DNA of 20,724 bases from NCBI GenBank assembly GCA_031257955.1, contig JAIRNQ010000348.1, forward strand, positions 1 to 20,724, read 5' to 3'. Source of the DNA: Deltaproteobacteria bacterium (GTDB lineage Bacteria; Desulfobacterota; Desulfarculia; Adiutricales; Adiutricaceae). The translations under genes were made by a program, and so were the position numbers. The notes beneath the pieces are model-generated. The model worked only from the letters and a program-made list of their open reading frames with translations, did no database searches and was not told the DNA's origin. This document shows positions 8,084 through 15,240 of the stretch, one piece after another. How positions within the stretch are numbered: position 1 is the stretch's first letter; every line of letters starts with the position of its first letter.

Positions 8084-10510
8084 TCAGCCCCTGAGTTCCG
8101 CCGAAAAGAGTTTTTTAAGGCTCAAGACGATACCGTTAAAATACCCGTTAACTTCCTCGTCCGTCAAGGTCCTGGTCGATTCCTGAAAAAATAGTCTCAT
8201 AGCCAGGCTTTTCTTGTCCGGGGGAATGCCCTCGCCCTGGTAGAGGTCGAAGATGGTGGCCCGGGCCAGCGGCAAGGCCGGATCGGCCGAGAGGGCGGCC
8301 AGGACCTCGGAGGCCGGGACGTCGCGGTCCAGGACCACGGCCATGTCCCGGGTTACCCCCGGGTAATTGGACCAAAGCTTAAAGACCGTCGTCTTTTCCG
8401 GCGGAAGATCGTCGATGTCAATCTCGAAGGCGTAAACCCGGCCGCCGGCTTCCTTGAGGCCCAACTTTTCCCCGGCCTTGGCCGAAAGAAGCCCCAAATG
8501 TCCGACCGGCCGCCCTGCCAAGCTGACGGAGGCCGACTGGGTGGGATCGCCCCAGGCCGGTAGGCTTCCAGACTCGGACGAGAAGGCGATGGGCACCCCC
8601 AGCTCATCGGCCACCAGTTCCAGAAGGCCTTTGGCGTCCCAAAAATCGACCGGCCGTTTGGCCTCGTTCCATTGGCCCGAGCCCAGATCCCCGGCCAGCA
8701 CGGCCGCCAGGCGCTGACCCTCCAGAGGTTTACCCCCCTTCGGGTCGGCGATAAAGGCCGTGCCCAGCTCGAAGATGGCGGCGTCTCGCTGGCTGTGGTA
8801 CTGGTTCAGGCGCAAGGCCGAAAGGAGCCCTGGCAGTAGGCTGGGCCGCAAGACCCCATGATCCTCGGAGAGGGGGTTTAAGACCGGAACTAGGCCGGTT
8901 CGCCAAGGATGATCCTTGGGAAGGTCCATCTGGTCGGTAAAAACGCGGTTAACGAAAGAAAAGGTCACCGCCTCGCAGAGTCCCGCCCCGCACAAAACCG
9001 TTCTGAGCTTTTCCCGTAGCCGGTAAGAGGCCGGTGGCGGCGAAGCCGGGGCCGGCGGCTTGGGGAGGGTGGTGGGGAGGTTTTCGAAATCCAAAAGCCT
9101 GGAGACCTCCTCGAAGAGATCCACCTCCCGGGTAAGGTCCGGCCTAAAGGTCGGCAGCGAGGCCTCGTAGAGTCCCTGGCCGGTCACGGTCAGCCCAACG
9201 CCGATGGCCGTAAGGACCCGTTCCACCTCGGGCTCGCCGTGGTCGGTCCCCAGAAGGGCGTTGCATTTTTTGACGGAAAAGTTAACGGTCTTTGGCCTGA
9301 CGGTTATGGGGTAGGCGTCCAGACGGCCCTTGGCCACCGAGCCCCCGGTCAGCTCGGCGATCATGGCCGCCGCCCGGTCAACGGCCAGATGGCACAGATT
9401 GGGATCGAGCCCCCGCTCAAAGCGATACGAGGCGTCGGTGGAAAGGCCCAAGGAACGGGAGGTGCGGCGGATGGTGGCTTGGTTGAAAGAGGCCGCCTCC
9501 AGGAAAACGTCGGTGGTGGACTCGTCCACCTCCGTGTTTTGCCCGCCCATGACCCCGCCTATGCCCACGGCCCGAAGCTCGTCGCAGATCATGATATTGC
9601 GGTCAGCCTTAAGTATCCTAGGCTGGCCGTCCAGGGTAGTGAACATCCGCCCAGCCGGGTAGACTTTGACGATTATCTTGGGGCCGGCTATCTTGGCCAA
9701 GTCAAAGGCGTGGAGGGGGAGGCCAATCTCCAGCATGCAATAATTGGTGACGTCAACGATGTTGTTGATGGGCCGCAGACCGGCCGAGAGGAGCCTGGCC
9801 ACGACATAATCCGGGCTGGGTCCCGGGCTGGCCCCGTTGATGACCCTTCCGGTGTAACGGATACAGTGCTCAGGGTCCTCAATGGCCACGGATATTTGAT
9901 CAAAGGCAGACTTATCAGATTCTTTAAGATTATATTTAGGCTCCCCCAGGGGCCGACCCAATATCGCCGCCAGATCCCGGGCAATGCCCATAATGGACAA
10001 GGCGTCGGCCCGGTTGGGGGTAACGCTAATGTCCAGCACAAGATCGCTTTTTTTCAAAATCTCGCTTAAGGGCGTGCCTGGGGCGGCCCCGGGGGCTATC
10101 TTGTCGATGGGCATGACCCTGGAGGCGTCCGTCGAAAGGCCTATCTCGTATTCGGATACCAGCATCCCTTGAGAGGCGACCCCGGAGATGATCCGTTCCT
10201 TAATCGGCCCCGCGGGCAGCTCGGTACCCACCAGGGCCAGCGGATAGGCCAAGCCCATATCGACCAAAGGATCGCCGCAAAGGACCTGAAACTTGCCCTT
10301 GTCCCCGGCCGAGACTTCCAAAAGTCTCAAGGCCCCGCCGAAGTCTTTGATCCGGGTAACTTGGCCCACCACAACCGTTTGGAGGAAAGCGAAGCGATCC
10401 TTAATGTCCTCGACCTCCAAGCCGGCCATGGTCAAACGGTTGGCCACCTCCTCGGGGGCCAAGTCGCCCAATTCGACATACTCTCCCAGCCAGGCTAACG
10501 ACGCCAGCAT
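8084..10510 (-). CDS. pheT: phenylalanine--tRNA ligase beta subunit, 808 aa
   Basis: PheT pairs with PheS as an (alpha-beta)2 enzyme that charges tRNA-Phe in the cytoplasm. Domains in order: N-terminal MLASLAWLGEYVEL, the EMAP-like tRNA-binding domain (about 44-155, VVGQVTRIKDF to DKIAPGAAPG), B3/B4 editing region (about 200-385), B5 (about 400-485, with PTFRPDLTREVDLFEEVSRL), the central catalytic-like module, and a C-terminal FDX-ACB anticodon domain (about 715-808, starting NYPGVTRDMAVVLD and ending LKKLFSAELRG). ATG 10510 is chosen because AAAGGAAG lies just upstream and the protein then starts like other PheT; an in-frame TTG at 10573 would add an unsupported 21 residues. Full length. 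pheS, normally directly upstream, is absent: leuA is there instead. Followed by ihfA and merR as in other proteobacteria. Confidence 0.96.
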   Translation of the reverse strand: MLASLAWLGEYVELGDLAPEEVANRLTMAGLEVEDIKDRFAFLQTVVVGQVTRIKDFGGALRLLEVSAGDKGKFQVLCGDPLVDMGLAYPLALVGTELPAGPIKERIISGVASQGMLVSEYEIGLSTDASRVMPIDKIAPGAAPGTPLSEILKKSDLVLDISVTPNRADALSIMGIARDLAAILGRPLGEPKYNLKESDKSAFDQISVAIEDPEHCIRYTGRVINGASPGPSPDYVVARLLSAGLRPINNIVDVTNYCMLEIGLPLHAFDLAKIAGPKIIVKVYPAGRMFTTLDGQPRILKADRNIMICDELRAVGIGGVMGGQNTEVDESTTDVFLEAASFNQATIRRTSRSLGLSTDASYRFERGLDPNLCHLAVDRAAAMIAELTGGSVAKGRLDAYPITVRPKTVNFSVKKCNALLGTDHGEPEVERVLTAIGVGLTVTGQGLYEASLPTFRPDLTREVDLFEEVSRLLDFENLPTTLPKPPAPASPPPASYRLREKLRTVLCGAGLCEAVTFSFVNRVFTDQMDLPKDHPWRTGLVPVLNPLSEDHGVLRPSLLPGLLSALRLNQYHSQRDAAIFELGTAFIADPKGGKPLEGQRLAAVLAGDLGSGQWNEAKRPVDFWDAKGLLELVADELGVPIAFSSESGSLPAWGDPTQSASVSLAGRPVGHLGLLSAKAGEKLGLKEAGGRVYAFEIDIDDLPPEKTTVFKLWSNYPGVTRDMAVVLDRDVPASEVLAALSADPALPLARATIFDLYQGEGIPPDKKSLAMRLFFQESTRTLTDEEVNGYFNGIVLSLKKLFSAELRG

Positions 10511-10667
10511 CTGTCTTCCTTTCTCCCAACAATCCCAGTTCCCCACCCGCCATGGCGGGCAGGGTTCGGCCAAAGCCGCGCCCCCAAAGCGGGGCGGCCA
10601 GTGCCCGCCCCTAAAGGCCGGTGGCCAAAGCCAAGCGGCCGGGGTGGCCTACGCATTGATGTCAGTT
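10511..10667 (-). promoter_or_regulatory. GC-rich structured leader of pheT
   Basis: Two strong hairpins lie between the predicted promoter and the pheT start: arms 10591-10597 and 10605-10611 (GGGGCGG/CCGCCCC, 7-base loop) and the palindrome CCCGCCATGGCGGG at 10546-10559. No T-tract follows either, and I found no Phe-rich leader peptide, so classical attenuation is not supported. They may shape translation of pheT. Confidence 0.4.
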
Positions 10668-10696
10668 ATGTTAACAAAGATTTAGTTAACTTGCAA
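10668..10696 (-). promoter_or_regulatory. predicted sigma70-like promoter for pheT, with GTTAAC palindromes
   Basis: On the minus strand TTGCAA (10691-10696) and TAACAT (10668-10673) are separated by 17 bases, each matching 4 of 6 consensus positions. GTTAAC palindromes at 10670-10675 and 10685-10690 flank the spacer. Further upstream, CGGGTT and AACCCG arms around 10714-10737 make another inverted repeat. The site would explain why pheT can be expressed apart from leuA. Confidence 0.5.
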
Positions 10697-10782
10697 ACAA
10701 TCGGGCTAAAGCGGGTTAAATCTGGTTAAAACCCGACTTTACGATCCCCTTTAGCAAAAAAGTCTCTATCGTCTTACCCATT

Positions 10783-10801
10783 GGGAAGAATAAACCTTCC
10801 C
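10783..10801 (-). terminator. weak hairpin after leuA
   Basis: Arms GGGAAG and CTTCCC with a 7-base loop lie about 40 bases after the leuA stop. The nearest T-run on the minus strand is about 20 bases further on, so this is a poor intrinsic terminator; read-through into pheT is possible. Confidence 0.3.
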
Positions 10802-10838
10802 ATAAACGACCGTCCAGAAAAAATAGCCTCAACGGAGT

Positions 10839-12536
10839 TTACTTTCCCGGTTCCTGGGGTTCGCCGCTAGCCTCGGTCCTCTCGGTCCCGGTCTTGGCCT
10901 TGGCCTTGGCGCCGCCGTTGCCGTTGCCGTCGCCTTTACCGTTTCCGTTGCCAATACCCTTGACCTTGCCGCCCCCGTTGCCGTTACCGTTACCGTTGCC
11001 GAGCTTGATTTCCCTGACGGCGGCCACCGAATAGAGGCGGTTGACGGCGTTGACGTAGGCCCTGACGCTGGCCTTGATGACATCGGTCGAGGCCCCGTTG
11101 CCTTGGGCCTTCAGCCCGCTCAGGGACAAGACCACTTGGGCCTCGCCCAGGGCGTTGGAGCGCTCCGAGGTGGCCATGATCCTGAAGGACTCCAGCTTGG
11201 GGTCGATGCCGATGATTCTCTTAACGGCCGAGTAGGCGGCGTCCACCGGGCCGTTCCCGGTGGCGGCGTCCATAAGCTCGACCCCGTCATGGACTAAGAC
11301 GATGGTGGCCGTGGTCAGCCCAGGGCCCACGAACACGGTGTATTCTTTCAACTGGTAATGGAACTCGGGTTTAACGGAAAAGATTTCGTCGGCGATGATG
11401 GCCTCGATGTCCCCGTCGGTGGCTTCCTTCTTTTCGTCGCAAAGGCGCTTGAAGCTCTCGAAGGCCTTGGTCAGTTGGATGTCGTCAAGGTGGTACCCCA
11501 AAGACTCGAGCCTGTCTTTAAAAGCGTGGCGGCCTGAATGCTTGCCCAAGACCATTACCGCCGGGGTGCAACCCACGTCCTCGGCCCGCATGATCTCATA
11601 GGTCTCCCGGTTGGCCAAAACCCCGTGTTGGTGGACGCCGGCCTCATGGGCGAAGGCGTTGGCCCCGACCACGGCTTTATTGGGCGGGACAAATACCCCG
11701 GAGAGCCTGGATACCAGCCGGCTTACCGGGTAAAGGCGTTTGGTGTCTATGTTGGTGAGGAGCTTGTAGTACTCGGAGCGAGTCTTGAGGCCCATGACCA
11801 CTTCCTCGATGGCCGAGTTGCCGCCCCTTTCGCCCAAACCGTTGACCGTGCCCTCGACCTGCCTGACCCCGGCCCGTATCCCGGCCAAAGCGTTGGCCGT
11901 GGCCAAGCCCAGATCGTTATGGGTGTGCACAGAATAAATTACGTTTTCCGGGGCGTCGACCCCTTCGATGATGGCCCGGCACAACTTCATGAACTCGTCG
12001 GGCATGGCATAACCGACGGTATCGGGTATGTTCAATATAGTGGCCCCAGATTCAACGGCTATTTTAAAAACTTTAATTAAAAATTCCACGTCCGAGCGGC
12101 TGGCGTCCTCGGCCGAGAACTCCACCTCCCGCAAGAGCGAACGGGCCAGGCTCACCCCGGAACGGGCCTCGGCCATGACCTCTTCCTGGGTCATTTTGAG
12201 CTTGTATTCCATGTGGATGGGACTGGTGGCCAAAAATACGTGGAGCCTGGCGTTCTCGGCCGGGGCCAGGGCCTGGGCCGCCGCCCGGATGTCCCCTTCC
12301 TTGGTTCTGGCCAGACCGCAGACGGTAGCCTTTTTTATCTCCCTGGAAATGGTCTGGACGCAGCTAAAGTCCCCGGGACTGGCCGCCGGGAACCCGGCCT
12401 CGATGACGTCGATGCGCATTTTTTCCAGCTGCCGGGCGATCTGAAGCTTTTCGGCCACGTTTAGGTTGACGCCGGCGGCCTGCTCGCCGTCCCTGAGGGT
12501 GGTATCAAAAAAGTAGACTCTATTCTGGTCGAACAT
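10839..12536 (-). CDS. leuA: 2-isopropylmalate synthase, 565 aa, with Gly-Asn-rich tail
   Basis: LeuA condenses acetyl-CoA with 2-oxoisovalerate, the first committed step of leucine synthesis in the cytoplasm. The catalytic TIM barrel shows FFDTTLRDGEQAAGV (9-23), the metal ligands HTHND (204-208), and EGTVNGLGERGGNSAIEEV (228-246); the linker has HEAGVHQHG (297-305). The C-terminal leucine-sensing domain covers about 390-510. Residues 511-565 are an unusual GNGNGNG/AKAKAK tail that the family does not need. ATG 12536 is preferred because GGAGG sits 8 bases upstream and it matches the family start. Homocitrate or citramalate synthases are related, but the full regulatory domain and the leucine attenuator upstream favour LeuA. 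The rest of the leu pathway is not in the window. Confidence 0.94.
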   Translation of the reverse strand: MFDQNRVYFFDTTLRDGEQAAGVNLNVAEKLQIARQLEKMRIDVIEAGFPAASPGDFSCVQTISREIKKATVCGLARTKEGDIRAAAQALAPAENARLHVFLATSPIHMEYKLKMTQEEVMAEARSGVSLARSLLREVEFSAEDASRSDVEFLIKVFKIAVESGATILNIPDTVGYAMPDEFMKLCRAIIEGVDAPENVIYSVHTHNDLGLATANALAGIRAGVRQVEGTVNGLGERGGNSAIEEVVMGLKTRSEYYKLLTNIDTKRLYPVSRLVSRLSGVFVPPNKAVVGANAFAHEAGVHQHGVLANRETYEIMRAEDVGCTPAVMVLGKHSGRHAFKDRLESLGYHLDDIQLTKAFESFKRLCDEKKEATDGDIEAIIADEIFSVKPEFHYQLKEYTVFVGPGLTTATIVLVHDGVELMDAATGNGPVDAAYSAVKRIIGIDPKLESFRIMATSERSNALGEAQVVLSLSGLKAQGNGASTDVIKASVRAYVNAVNRLYSVAAVREIKLGNGNGNGNGGGKVKGIGNGNGKGDGNGNGGAKAKAKTGTERTEASGEPQEPGK

Positions 12537-12671
12537 GGAATTTTCCTCCAAATCAATGGAACCTGGCGTCCTCCGTGGACGCCGGGCCTCCGGCCCCGCC
12601 CCCCCGGCCATGACCCCGGCCTGGGGCCAGTCCCGTTACGGGACAAGGGACGGACACTGGGACGGCGACAT
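12537..12671 (-). promoter_or_regulatory. leuA leader between attenuator and start codon
   Basis: After the attenuator the leader holds two more perfect hairpins: GTCCCG-TTA-CGGGAC (12630-12644, plus-strand reading) and GGCGTCC...GGACGCC (12565-12583), the latter close to the leuA ribosome-binding site. Neither has a T-tract. Confidence 0.45.
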
Positions 12672-12695
12672 AAAAAAAGCCGGGAAAACCCGGCC
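12672..12695 (-). terminator. leu attenuator terminator
   Basis: On the minus strand GCCGGG-TTTT-CCCGGC is followed at once by seven T. It lies about 135 bases upstream of leuA and 30 bases after the leader-peptide stop, the classic position of an attenuator. Its GGCCGG arm can instead pair with either CCGGCC at 12742-12747 or 12750-12755. Confidence 0.93.
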
Positions 12696-12778
12696 TAAAA
12701 GAACGCGCCTTATCGCTTTTAGCTTTAAGCGCACCCTCCCAGGCCGGATGGCCGGATAAGGCTAAGGAGCGCGCTTAA
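12695..12778 (-). promoter_or_regulatory. competing stems of the leu attenuator
   Basis: Perfect pairings visible (plus-strand coordinates): 12725-12732 with 12771-12778 (TTAAGCGC/GCGCTTAA; links the leucine-codon run to the stop codon), 12708-12714 with 12755-12761 (CCTTATC/GATAAGG), 12695-12701 with 12716-12722 (CTAAAAG/CTTTTAG), and the terminator arm 12690-12695 with 12742-12747 or 12750-12755. A ribosome stalled on leucine codons would block the first pairing and free the CCGGCC copies to break the terminator. The mechanism is inference; the complementarity is seen. Confidence 0.8.
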
Positions 12779-12886
12779 TAGGAGGGGAGCGGCCGAAACG
12801 ATGCCGTCGGGGCATAAACCGGCCCCCAAGGCCAAACCCAGGCCCACAAATTTCGGCGATAAAACCTTTTCGCCTTTCATGGCCAT
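12725..12886 (-). CDS. leuL: leucine-rich leader peptide of the leuA attenuator, 53 aa
   Basis: The small ORF starts MAMKGEKVLSPKF and contains APLLLSALLSLI near its end, with codons CTC CTA TTA, CTC CTT and CTT at 12758-12784. Twelve of its residues are leucine. GGAG lies 7 bases before ATG 12886; a second ATG at 12880 (51 aa) has AGGG before it. It ends TAA at 12725, between the leucine run and the terminator. Leader peptides of this kind act as ribosome sensors of charged tRNA-Leu, not as proteins. It is longer than the roughly 15-30 residues usual in enterobacteria. There is no homology-based evidence; the call rests on leucine clustering, the overlapping stems and the position before leuA. 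Confidence 0.85.
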   Translation of the reverse strand: MAMKGEKVLSPKFVGLGLALGAGLCPDGIVSAAPLLLSALLSLIRPSGLGGCA

Positions 12887-12938
12887 CCCTTTCTCCCGCG
12901 ACGGACCCGAAGATTCGGGCCGTTTTAAAATCTTAAGA

Positions 12939-12967
12939 ACAATACCTAATAATTGGTAAAAGATCAA
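12939..12967 (-). promoter_or_regulatory. predicted promoter of leuL-leuA
   Basis: On the minus strand TTGATC (12962-12967) and TATTGT (12939-12944) are exactly 17 bases apart in an AT-rich patch. The -35 box overlaps the ykgJ-like stop codon. Transcription would start about 45 bases before the leader peptide. Confidence 0.6.
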
Positions 12968-13497
12968 GCGAAAAATCGACCCCCGCCTCGGTAGCCCAAG
13001 GTGGCCTCTTTTAAACTTTTGGGCGGCGGTCCCCCGGCCCCGGCGGCCTCGAAGGCGGCCAAATAATCCGGCCATTCCAACTCGGCCAAGGCCGGACACA
13101 AGTTTTGGGCCTCGGCGAAGGCCCCAGGACCGCCAAGCGGCCAACGGTAGAAGGGCCAAGCCAAACACGAAAGCGGCTTCATGGGCTCAATCAGGCAAGC
13201 CCGGTCTAAGGGTTCGTAAAACAGGCAATAGCCATCGGCCCCGCTCTTGACGGCCCAGACCGGGCCGTCCCGCTCCAAAAACCTTTCGACGAATTCAACC
13301 CGTCCCAAGCCCATTAACCCGGCCAAGCCATCGATTTGCCAGCCGTTTACCCAGGCCCCGCCCCGGCCCCGGCAGCAATCGCCGCACCGTTGGCAGGCGA
13401 AGGCCGGTCCCCGGCCAGACCCCGGGCCCGTCCCCCGGCCAGGGCCCTGGCCCGAACTTTGGCCCGATTTCCCGGAACCCGGACCCGACCCCGTCAA
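12964..13497 (-). CDS. YkgJ-family cysteine-cluster protein, 177 aa
   Basis: The protein has the family's metal-binding pattern: FACQRCGDCCRG with Cys 35, 38, 41 and 42, then C91 (GYCLFYE), C101 (RACLIEP) and C111 followed by WPF (SCLAWPFYRWP). YkgJ/UPF0153 proteins are small putative zinc- or iron-binding proteins of unknown role. The first 32 residues are a Gly/Ser/Pro-rich low-complexity stretch, not typical. The start is TTG 13497, whose TTGA overlaps the pfk stop; AGGCGGG lies just upstream and no ATG exists before the cysteine cluster, so translational coupling to pfk is likely. Its stop overlaps the -35 box of the leu promoter. Confidence 0.85.
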   Translation of the reverse strand: MTGSGPGSGKSGQSSGQGPGRGTGPGSGRGPAFACQRCGDCCRGRGGAWVNGWQIDGLAGLMGLGRVEFVERFLERDGPVWAVKSGADGYCLFYEPLDRACLIEPMKPLSCLAWPFYRWPLGGPGAFAEAQNLCPALAELEWPDYLAAFEAAGAGGPPPKSLKEATLGYRGGGRFFA

Positions 13498-14624
13498 TCG
13501 TCCCGCCTGGACCAGGGCAGCAGCGATGAACGCCTGCCGTTGTAGCGGCTGGGATCGTAGAATTTGTCAACGTCAACCAAAGCCAGCCGTTCTATGGCCT
13601 GCTTAAGGGAGACAGAGGTGATATGGCCTTCCCGGTAGGCGACCATCCGCCCAAAGTCCTCTTCCAGTATTAAATCCACGGCGGCTATGCCAAAGTACCG
13701 GCCCATAAGCCGGTCCCGGGCCGAGGGGTTGCCTCCCCTCTGGATATGGCTCAACACCACGTGGCGGGTCTCGAAACCGGTCAGTTCCTCCAGCCGCTTG
13801 GCCAAATTTTCGCCGATGCCTCCCAAAACTTTGTGCCCAAAGCTGTCGACCTTGTCGGAGAGGTAAACCTCGTCTTGGCCCTTTATCTTGGCCCCTTCCG
13901 AGACGACGACGATGTCGTAACGCACCCCGGCCTGGCGGCGCTTCTCCAAGAGAGAGGCCACCTTGTCAACCTCGAACTCGTATTCGGGTATCAGTATGAC
14001 GTGGGCACCCGAGGCCTGGCCACCCTCCAGGGCCAGCCAGCCGGCGTGGCGTCCCATGACCTCGACCACGAAAAGCCGGTTGTGGCTTCCGGCCGTGGTC
14101 CTCAGACGATCGACTTCCTCGGTTATGACGTTTAGTGCCGTATCGTAGCCAAGCGTATAATCCGTGCCGTTTAGATCCCTGTCTATGGTCTTGGGAATGC
14201 CCACGACTTTCTGACCCAAATCGTGATAGAGCTTATAGGCCACGGATAACGTGTCTTCACCGCCGATGGCCACCAAAGCGTCAAGTCCCATGGCCTTGAT
14301 GTTTTCCACACACTTTTGGCCCTTGTCAATCTTGGGGTTAAAGGGGTTGGTCCGGGAACTGCCCAACACCGTGCCCCCCTGGCGATCCCAAGTCCGTACC
14401 ACCAGCTCATCCAGCTGGGTAACCCAGCGACTGACCGAATCGGGATCCCCGGGTTCGATCTCAATCAAGCCGCGCCAACCTTCACGAATGCCCCAAACTT
14501 CCAACTGCTCCCCGTTGTGGGTAGCCAAATTGGGATCGGTGGCGGTTTTTGTTACCCATTTAATCGCGCTATTCAACCCGGCGCAATCGCCCCCACCGGT
14601 CAAGACGCCAATCCTTCGAACCAT
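13494..14624 (-). CDS. 6-phosphofructokinase, probably pyrophosphate-dependent, 376 aa
   Basis: Phosphofructokinase converts fructose 6-phosphate to the 1,6-bisphosphate. Motifs: LTGGGDCAGLNSAI (8-21), the phosphoryl-donor site AIGGEDTL (119-126), PKTIDRDLNGTDYTLGYDTA (144-163), and the sugar-phosphate site VEVMGRHAGWLAL (187-199). The key donor-site residues are Asp124 (where ATP enzymes have Gly, as in GGDGS) and Lys145 in PKTID (where ATP enzymes have Gly). In this family that pair marks PPi use, so a reversible PPi-PFK is inferred. The Asn of TIDND is Arg here. ATG 14624 is chosen over upstream in-frame codons because AGGAG lies 7 bases before it and the protein then begins MVRRIGVLTGGG. 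Full length; followed with overlap by the YkgJ-like gene. Confidence 0.93.
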   Translation of the reverse strand: MVRRIGVLTGGGDCAGLNSAIKWVTKTATDPNLATHNGEQLEVWGIREGWRGLIEIEPGDPDSVSRWVTQLDELVVRTWDRQGGTVLGSSRTNPFNPKIDKGQKCVENIKAMGLDALVAIGGEDTLSVAYKLYHDLGQKVVGIPKTIDRDLNGTDYTLGYDTALNVITEEVDRLRTTAGSHNRLFVVEVMGRHAGWLALEGGQASGAHVILIPEYEFEVDKVASLLEKRRQAGVRYDIVVVSEGAKIKGQDEVYLSDKVDSFGHKVLGGIGENLAKRLEELTGFETRHVVLSHIQRGGNPSARDRLMGRYFGIAAVDLILEEDFGRMVAYREGHITSVSLKQAIERLALVDVDKFYDPSRYNGRRSSLLPWSRRDD

Positions 14625-14712
14625 AAAAAAGCTCCTTAAATAAATTCTCCGCCCCGCCAAAAGCCTTGATTTTTGGGCGGTATCCTGGCCGGCCATCCGC
14701 CAAACCTTGGCT

Positions 14713-14721
14713 ATGATAGCA
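14713..14721 (-). promoter_or_regulatory. predicted extended -10 promoter of pfk
   Basis: The minus strand reads TGCTATCAT, an extended -10 element with no good -35. Transcription would begin about 85 bases before the pfk ATG. The leader contains an imperfect hairpin with AAAA/TTTT and CGCC/GGCG arms around 14655-14680. Confidence 0.5.
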
Positions 14722-14775
14722 TATTTTCAGAGCCCTTTGATAGAACCATTTTATCCTTGGGTGACCAAATCTCCC

Positions 14776-14956
14776 CTCACTTTCTAAACCCCCCGCCGCT
14801 TTCTAAACCCCATCGCTTCCCAAACTCCCGCCGCTTCCTAAACCCGCCGCTTCCCAAACCCCCGCCCATTACCAAAACCACCACGCTTTCTAAACCCCGC
14901 CGCTTCCCAAACTCCCGCCGCTTTCTAAACCCCGCCGCTTCCCAAACCCCAGCCAT
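14776..14956. repeat. C-rich degenerate 18-bp minisatellite
   Basis: About ten imperfect units of the type CGCCGCTTTCTAAACCCC or CGCCGCTTCCCAAACTCC run head to tail, the two variants partly alternating to give a higher-order period near 35 bp. The plus strand here is almost free of G. The frames through it are low complexity and not gene-like. Confidence 0.88.
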
Positions 14957-15197
14957 TCCGCTAAGGGCGGACCATTTCCCGCTTGCCCCATAAGCCAAGA
15001 CCCCGCCACTGTCAAAGTTCCCAAACCATCAACCCCGCCGCCTCACCAAGCTGGGCCGCTAGCCCGCTCCCGGCCCCAGAACCGGCACCGTCCCTGGCCA
15101 TTCCCGGGCCCCGATCTTTATTTTAAGCACACCGGTCAGCTAAATTCTACCTTTTACTAGTCAATTTGCGCCTATCAATCCCTCTCAACACTTATTA
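14957..15197. other. non-coding stretch upstream of the palindrome promoter
   Basis: No gene or terminator is recognised. The sequence shifts from C-rich (to about 15120) to AT-rich (15120-15240), which fits a promoter zone. Confidence 0.4.
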
Positions 15198-15240
15198 TTG
15201 ATGCTTTTTTTTATTTTTTGTATAATACGCTTATACAAAA
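15198..15240 (+). promoter_or_regulatory. near-consensus promoter overlapped by a perfect 10-bp inverted repeat
   Basis: TTGATG (15198-15203), 17 bases, TATAAT (15221-15226). The -10 box is inside a perfect inverted repeat, TTTTGTATAA (15216-15225), spacer TACGC, TTATACAAAA (15231-15240). A palindrome over the -10 and start site is the usual place for a repressor operator. It could drive the 978-aa gene and the small ORF before it, about 950 and 340 bases downstream. Confidence 0.7.

Noticed and set aside
9239..10069. Plus-strand ORF of 276 residues inside pheT
   Set aside because: Shadow of a full-length conserved pheT.
12887..13168. Longer version of the leader ORF starting inside the ykgJ-like gene
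   Set aside because: The extension overlaps a real gene in another frame, lies upstream of the predicted promoter, and the internal ATG has its own ribosome-binding site.
15216..15240. Intrinsic terminator at the TTTTGTATAA palindrome
   Set aside because: The T-run precedes the stem on the plus strand and A follows it; it fits an operator over a promoter better.
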